From Actinomycetota bacterium (GTDB lineage Bacteria; Actinomycetota; Actinomycetes; Propionibacteriales; Nocardioidaceae), in assembly GCA_009702305.1 (NCBI GenBank), contig WLIH01000124.1:1-7335 (forward strand): DNA of 7,335 nt. Reading direction: 5' to 3'. Numbering within the stretch: the first letter of the stretch is position 1; every line of letters starts with the position of its first letter. Shown piece after piece: positions 5,344-7,335 of the stretch. The position numbers were made by a program, and so were the translations under genes. The notes beneath the pieces were generated by a model. The model had not been told where the DNA came from and did no database searches. It saw nothing but the letters and a program-made list of their open reading frames with translations.

Positions 5344-6740
5344 ACGTGACCCCGTTGACGCGCTGCGTACTCCACGTCCTGCAGCAGCCCCTGGCCGATC
5401 GCCTTCAACGGCGTCTCGCCCTCGAGGTAGGCGTTCTCAGCGGTCAACCACAAGTCCTGGGACTCGGCATCGAAACCGATACCAGCCAGAACCTCCCGAA
5501 CCCGGTCCACCCGGCGAACCAGATCCTCATCCACTTCGATCTTCGCCAGCGCCACGGAGGCCTCCTCCAAGCGCCTCGCCCTATACCGGTGAGCCTCCCA
5601 CCGCTGGCGAGCCGCGACCCGCTGTTCCGCGCCGTCCTTCATCCCGGGAACCGACTCCTGTTCCGCAACGATGCCACTGACACCGAGGTCAGGAGTCCCG
5701 CGCTCGGTCAGTCCCAACCGCAGCAGGTCGGACTCGACATCCGCAGCCAGCCGCGGCTCCCAGCGCTCCTCGCCAATCGGCAAGTGCCCCAAGGCCTCAT
5801 CGGCCCACCTCGCCTCCTCGGGCGTCATCGGGCCACCAGTCGTCGCCAGAGCCTCTTCCCACGGATTCTCCGCAGCCCCAGAGGCGTCTGCCGCGGACAC
5901 GTCCTCGGCTCCCGGCTCCCCAGACAGGCCCCAACGACGCCGACCCCGATCCAAGAACTCCTGGCCAGAAATGGCACCCGAGATGAAGTCCTCGGCATCC
6001 CTGAAGAACTCCGGAGGGGGCTCCGCCCCGTCAAGGCGACCCGACGCAACGGCATCGGCCACGGTCCGCGTACGCGCCGCGGCATCGGTCTCGGGCTCCG
6101 GCACCTCACAGGCCAGCGACGCTGCAAGCTCCGGGTCGGACCAAACCGCAGCAGTGTTGCCCCGCGCCTTCACCTCTGAGAGGAACTTCTGACGGTCTGC
6201 AGCAGGCAGGTGCATCACCCACTGGAAGGTCTTTGCAAGGACCTCCGCCAGACCCACTGGCTCGTGCTCGGCCTCGATCCGCGCTGACGCCCCTTCGAGT
6301 GCCTCTCGGCGTCGGGGCTCCACACCTGGCGACACGGCACCGTCCTCGCTGGCTGTCCTGCCCGCCAGTCCGACGCCAGGACCGTCATGGACCTTGTGGG
6401 CGTCGCGCGAGCCTTCCGACCCGCCGTACAGGTCCTCCTCGAGCTCCTCGGAGGTCATCCGCACCATCATCCTCATCCGCTCGTCGTGTCGGATCGCGGC
6501 GATGAACTGCGCCAAGGCGGTCACAGCCTTCCGGGACGGCTTCAGCGACTCGCCCCCGGCGTCCACGAGCGGGAGGACTTCTCGAAGGATCGCTCTCGCC
6601 TCCTGAGGATCTAACGAGTTGGTCCGCGAGCGGTGAACCGTGGGCGACAGGGATGCCTGGGCCCGTGCTTCGAAGAGGCGCCGGCGGATGATTTCGGTCG
6701 ACAGAAGGTGCTCTGTCGCGTCCTGTCCATCGCCACTCAT
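5340..6740 (-). CDS. Large uncharacterised protein with embedded VbhA-like segment
   Basis: This 466-aa protein, first gene of the cluster, is not recognised as a whole. Residues about 46-105 form a helical, Met- and Arg-rich region (HDERMRMMVRMTSEELEEDL at 85-104). A low-complexity linker spans about 106-160 and a second helical block 163-195. Residues 227-271 match the VbhA antitoxin layout (VADAVASGRLDG, then FFRDAEDFISGAISGQEF) and align without gaps to the 127-aa protein. SGRLDG at 233-238 is a near match to the Fic-inhibitory [S/T]xxxE[G/N] motif with Asp for Glu. The C-terminus (406-466) is helical and includes LTAENAYLEGETP (432-444). The chosen ATG at 6740 has GGAG only 2 nt away; a GTG at 6809 would add 23 residues but has no ribosome binding site. 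No signal peptide or membrane helix is evident. Function is unknown; the VbhA-like assignment is tentative. Confidence 0.75.
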   Translation of the reverse strand: MSGDGQDATEHLLSTEIIRRRLFEARAQASLSPTVHRSRTNSLDPQEARAILREVLPLVDAGGESLKPSRKAVTALAQFIAAIRHDERMRMMVRMTSEELEEDLYGGSEGSRDAHKVHDGPGVGLAGRTASEDGAVSPGVEPRRREALEGASARIEAEHEPVGLAEVLAKTFQWVMHLPAADRQKFLSEVKARGNTAAVWSDPELAASLACEVPEPETDAAARTRTVADAVASGRLDGAEPPPEFFRDAEDFISGAISGQEFLDRGRRRWGLSGEPGAEDVSAADASGAAENPWEEALATTGGPMTPEEARWADEALGHLPIGEERWEPRLAADVESDLLRLGLTERGTPDLGVSGIVAEQESVPGMKDGAEQRVAARQRWEAHRYRARRLEEASVALAKIEVDEDLVRRVDRVREVLAGIGFDAESQDLWLTAENAYLEGETPLKAIGQGLLQDVEYAARQRGHV

Positions 6741-7030
6741 GGCTCCAGTCTTGCCCGCGCGGAGCCGGTGCGCGAGCCCGAAGATCGCACCCCGGGCGCT
6801 TGCATACACGGCGTCAAGTGCCGGCGCAGGCCGCGTCCACGGACAGCACCACGTCCCGGACAGCGGCCCGCAAACCCCTTCGTCACACTCTCCCGCGAGG
6901 CCCTGCCCGAGAGCCCGTGAACGGCCGAACGGCCGCGCGGCTGGACGAGGTGCCAGTCCCCAGAACGGTCTGACTCGTCCCAGTCACCTGAATGTTCACT
7001 CGGCCTGGAGACCCGAGCAGTCAGTCCCCC
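6741..7030. other. Gene-free leader upstream of the cluster
   Basis: No gene is supported on either strand. On the minus strand TTGACG near 6820 resembles a -35 box but has no good -10 partner at 16-18 nt. An 8-bp tandem repeat, GAACGGCC twice, lies at 6919-6934. An inverted repeat TGACT/AGTCA with a 6-nt spacer lies at 6971-6986, and TGAATGTTCA (arms TGAA/TTCA) at 6989-6998. These short repeats are candidates for operators of the cluster promoter but are individually weak. Confidence 0.4.
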
Positions 7031-7335
7031 ACCCCGACCCATCTAGTGCGCCCGCTACCCGGTCCACCCCGACCCACCCGCTACCCGGTCTACCCGGTCC
7101 ACCCGGTCCACCCGGTCCGTGACCACCACCCACCACCCGCACCGCCGGAGCGGGTACCCATCGAACCGGCAACCATCACCCCTACCCACCACCCAGGGCC
7201 GCCCGAACGCCCGCGCCCACGCCACGCCGATGTACCCACCACCCGGGTGACCCACCCCACCCGCCGCCACCACGGACCCACCCACCCGCAGACGTCTGGC
7301 CCGGACCACCACCCGGCGTGCCACAGCACCCACCC
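7031..7335. other. Extremely C-rich, low-complexity region with G-quadruplex potential on the minus strand
   Basis: On the plus strand the region is dominated by CCC and CCACC runs with very few A/T-rich stretches and a marked excess of C over G. The minus strand therefore carries many GGG tracts. The clearest cluster is 7251-7287, where six GGG-or-longer tracts form two groups with single-base loops, separated by 14 nt. Minus-strand open frames here translate to Val/Gly/Arg/Trp-rich repeats and are not convincing genes. The region lies upstream of the whole cluster, on the strand that would be its coding strand, and continues past the window edge. Confidence 0.7.
7056..7117. repeat. 9-bp repeat cluster (T/C)ACCCGGTC
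   Basis: Four copies of (T/C)ACCCGGTC stand head to tail at 7082-7117 (TACCCGGTC twice, then CACCCGGTC twice), with one more TACCCGGTC at 7056-7064. On the minus strand each reads GACCGGGT(A/G). A related direct repeat, ACCCCGACCCA, occurs at 7031-7041 and 7066-7076. Short directional GC-rich repeats of this kind act as binding sites for TraB-type DNA translocases on actinobacterial plasmids, but this motif differs from the one I know (GACCCGGA), so that role is speculative. Confidence 0.85.

Noticed and set aside
4526..5680. Plus-strand open frame of 384 codons
   Set aside because: The product is dominated by Arg, Pro, Ser and Ala in low-complexity runs, and it crosses several minus-strand genes with better composition, overlaps and start signals.
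4809..6179. Long plus-strand open frame of 456 codons opposite the 466-, 68- and 127-aa genes
   Set aside because: The translation is Arg/Pro/Leu-rich with no motif. It runs antisense across three better supported genes and is a typical shadow frame in GC-rich DNA.
6809..6820. TTGACG as the -35 box of a cluster promoter
   Set aside because: No acceptable -10 sequence lies 16-18 nt downstream, so it is mentioned only as a weak possibility within the leader region.
7055..7333. Minus-strand open frames of about 80-90 codons with VDRVDRVDRV or WTGWTG repeats
   Set aside because: The repeats come directly from the 9-bp DNA repeat and G-rich composition. There is no sensible start signal, and residue use is unlike the other genes.

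Overview
The window looks like a stretch of accessory DNA from a high-G+C actinobacterium. This rests on the GC-rich codon use, GTG starts, stop/start overlaps, and a protein of the actinobacterial replication-relaxation (Replic_Relax) type, a family usually found on plasmids and integrative conjugative elements. The species cannot be named from the sequence. Seven protein genes are supported, all on the minus strand, so transcription runs from high to low coordinates. No rRNA, tRNA, transposase, integrase or CRISPR array is visible.

Reading in the direction of transcription, positions 7335 to 6741 form a gene-free leader. Its outer half is extremely C-rich on the plus strand, with a 9-bp tandem repeat and strong G-quadruplex potential on the minus strand. 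Next comes a tight cluster: a 466-aa protein (6740-5340), a 68-aa probable zinc-binding miniprotein (5343-5137, overlapping by GTGA), a 127-aa protein (5117-4734), and after a 46-bp gap holding a perfect hairpin, a 264-aa Cys/His-rich protein (4687-3893). A 277-bp gap separates this from a 238-aa protein (3615-2899) that is a clear paralogue of the 264-aa one.

A 429-bp gene-free gap follows, with a GC-rich hairpin near its upstream end. The last unit is a two-gene pair joined by an ATGA overlap. It comprises a protein with a folded N-terminal part and a long Pro/Ala/Ser-rich tail (2469-1540), then the Replic_Relax-like protein (1543-140), which has winged-helix-like parts and a PD-(D/E)xK-like core. 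Beyond its stop lie a possible terminator hairpin and a 16-bp tandem repeat array that runs off the window edge.

Two relationships visible only by comparing proteins inside the window stand out. The 264-aa and 238-aa proteins share a Cys/His ligand pattern and a LLGWRV block that I cannot assign to a known family. The 466-aa and 127-aa proteins share a gap-free segment resembling the VbhA antitoxin domain of Fic toxin-antitoxin systems, although no Fic toxin is encoded here. My working inference is that 6740-2899 is an uncharacterised accessory cluster carried next to mobile-element genes. What it does cannot be read from the sequence.
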